Shown piece after piece: positions 63,438-64,000 of a DNA stretch of 64,000 bases (its first letter is position 1; each line of letters begins with the position of its first letter). The position numbers and the translations under genes are program-made. The DNA lies in the NCBI GenBank assembly GCA_043228905.1, contig JBHGNT010000021.1, positions 7,750,001-7,814,000 of the forward strand, written 5' to 3'. Source of the stretch: Azolla caroliniana. Lineage: Eukaryota > Polypodiophyta. The notes beneath the pieces were generated by a model. It worked only from the letters and a program-made list of their open reading frames with translations, was not told the origin of the DNA and did not search any database.

Positions 63438-64000
63438 TGTCGTGTGGGTTTTTCACACACGATATGAAAACTAGTAAAATAATGATTTAATATTAGCTTA
63501 ATGTATTGATATGGAAAGATAGATGTCTTCAAGAGTTTCATAACGTATTTTACTACGCATGAAATGGATAAACAAGCATCAAGTTATATGAGTGAGAAGT
63601 TTGAAGAGAAAAGGGAAAAAACAAAACTGTGAGATATCCCACATAGATAGGATAACATTGGATTCCCCAATATATATAGAAAGCCAAAACCTATTCACTA
63701 TATCAATGTGTGAAGTACAGAATGTTCAAGGTGACTTGGGCTAAATTGTGTGTTTGAATAACTCAAATGATTTTGGGTCATCGCATACGGCCTGGTCGGG
63801 ACGCGCGTGCGTGCGGGCGCGCATGCGGATATGTACACGGCTCTGTTGGGATGCGTGTCTGTGCGGGCACGCGCGGATGCGTACACTACGCGGTTAGGAT
63901 GCACGCGTGTGCGGATGCGTACACTGCGCGGTCGAGATGCGTGCGTGTGCGGATGCGTATACTACCTGGTCGGGACACGCGCGTGCGTGGATGCATGCAC
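63438..64000 (+). repeat. 3' LTR of B, partial
   Basis: TGTCGTGTGGG start, homologous to 35520 on. From 63783 to the window end it has at least five units of a GC-rich repeat around GATGCG(T/C)ACA and CGGTCGGGA, against about two in the 5' LTR. Confidence 0.88.

Larger units (their letters stand above)
35520..64000 (+). mobile_element. Element B: fungal-type Ty3/gypsy, split by Q
   Basis: 5' LTR 35520-36612, primer site 36621-36638, gag-protease 36667-38853, pol N-terminus to 39734; then Q (39735-60831); pol resumes at 60832 (TTAAC duplicated) and ends at 63373; 3' LTR from 63438 beyond the window. Left flank CCGG. Many stops show that it is old and inactive. Confidence 0.9.

Overview
This is eukaryotic, plant-type DNA made almost entirely of nested retrotransposons; I recognise no host gene. 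The Ty1/copia elements use plant-style initiator-Met primer sites (TGGTATCAGAGC / TGGTATCAAAGC). The chromoviruses carry a C-terminal chromodomain of the Tcn1 type, which is known from fungi, mosses and lycophytes, so a seed-free land plant (lycophyte or bryophyte) is my best guess at the source, with moderate confidence only. A run of 100 N (19754-19853) marks an assembly gap.

Layout from left to right (letters are my names). A (1-3798, minus) is a gypsy element of a lineage resembling basidiomycete elements, with an intact gag-protease ORF and a truncated pol. LINE-1 (3799-7492) is a decayed non-LTR element; part of it together with an LTR of A lies in a tandem duplication, and the second LTR copy is solo (5139-5896). 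I (7501-8553) is a copia LTR plus gag stub. E (8554-11146) is a decayed gypsy gag region holding a probable solo LTR. F (11147-14913) is a decayed Tcn1-like chromovirus cut by copia M (14914-17682, minus), itself cut by chromovirus G (17683-19753, minus, lost at the gap). N (19854-27214, minus) is an L1-like LINE cut by chromovirus P (21187-26940), the youngest complete element, with LTRs identical by eye and an ACGGC target duplication.

The right half is a matryoshka. Gypsy H (27493-29411, minus) is cut by copia K (29412-35519, minus). K holds copia J (30168-32845), a 353-bp MITE with a 9-bp duplication (33990-34342), a solo LTR (34670-35363) and is finally cut by fungal-type gypsy B (35520 to beyond 64000). 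B is interrupted inside its RT by chromovirus Q (39735-60831, TTAAC duplication). Q is interrupted by the non-autonomous element D (40977-44335) and by fungal-type gypsy C (44905-57954), and C is interrupted by copia L (51717-56950). The nesting is six deep: H > K > B > Q > C > L.

The most interesting biology is in how these elements work. The chromoviruses P, F and Q have a primer-binding site that matches no tRNA 3' end but is complementary to their own predicted mRNA 5' end, with compensatory changes between copies, which suggests Tf1-like self-priming. LTRs of several unrelated families carry an antisense tRNA-like module whose A and B boxes are always 43-44 nt apart. The fungal-type family (A, B, C, D and the solo LTRs) makes 4-bp target duplications with central CG, places its -1 frameshift after the protease rather than after gag, has Asp-His-Gly in the protease active site, and keeps a covarying hairpin just upstream of the polypurine tract. 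Element D carries a continuous ~540-codon gag-derived ORF with novel repeats.
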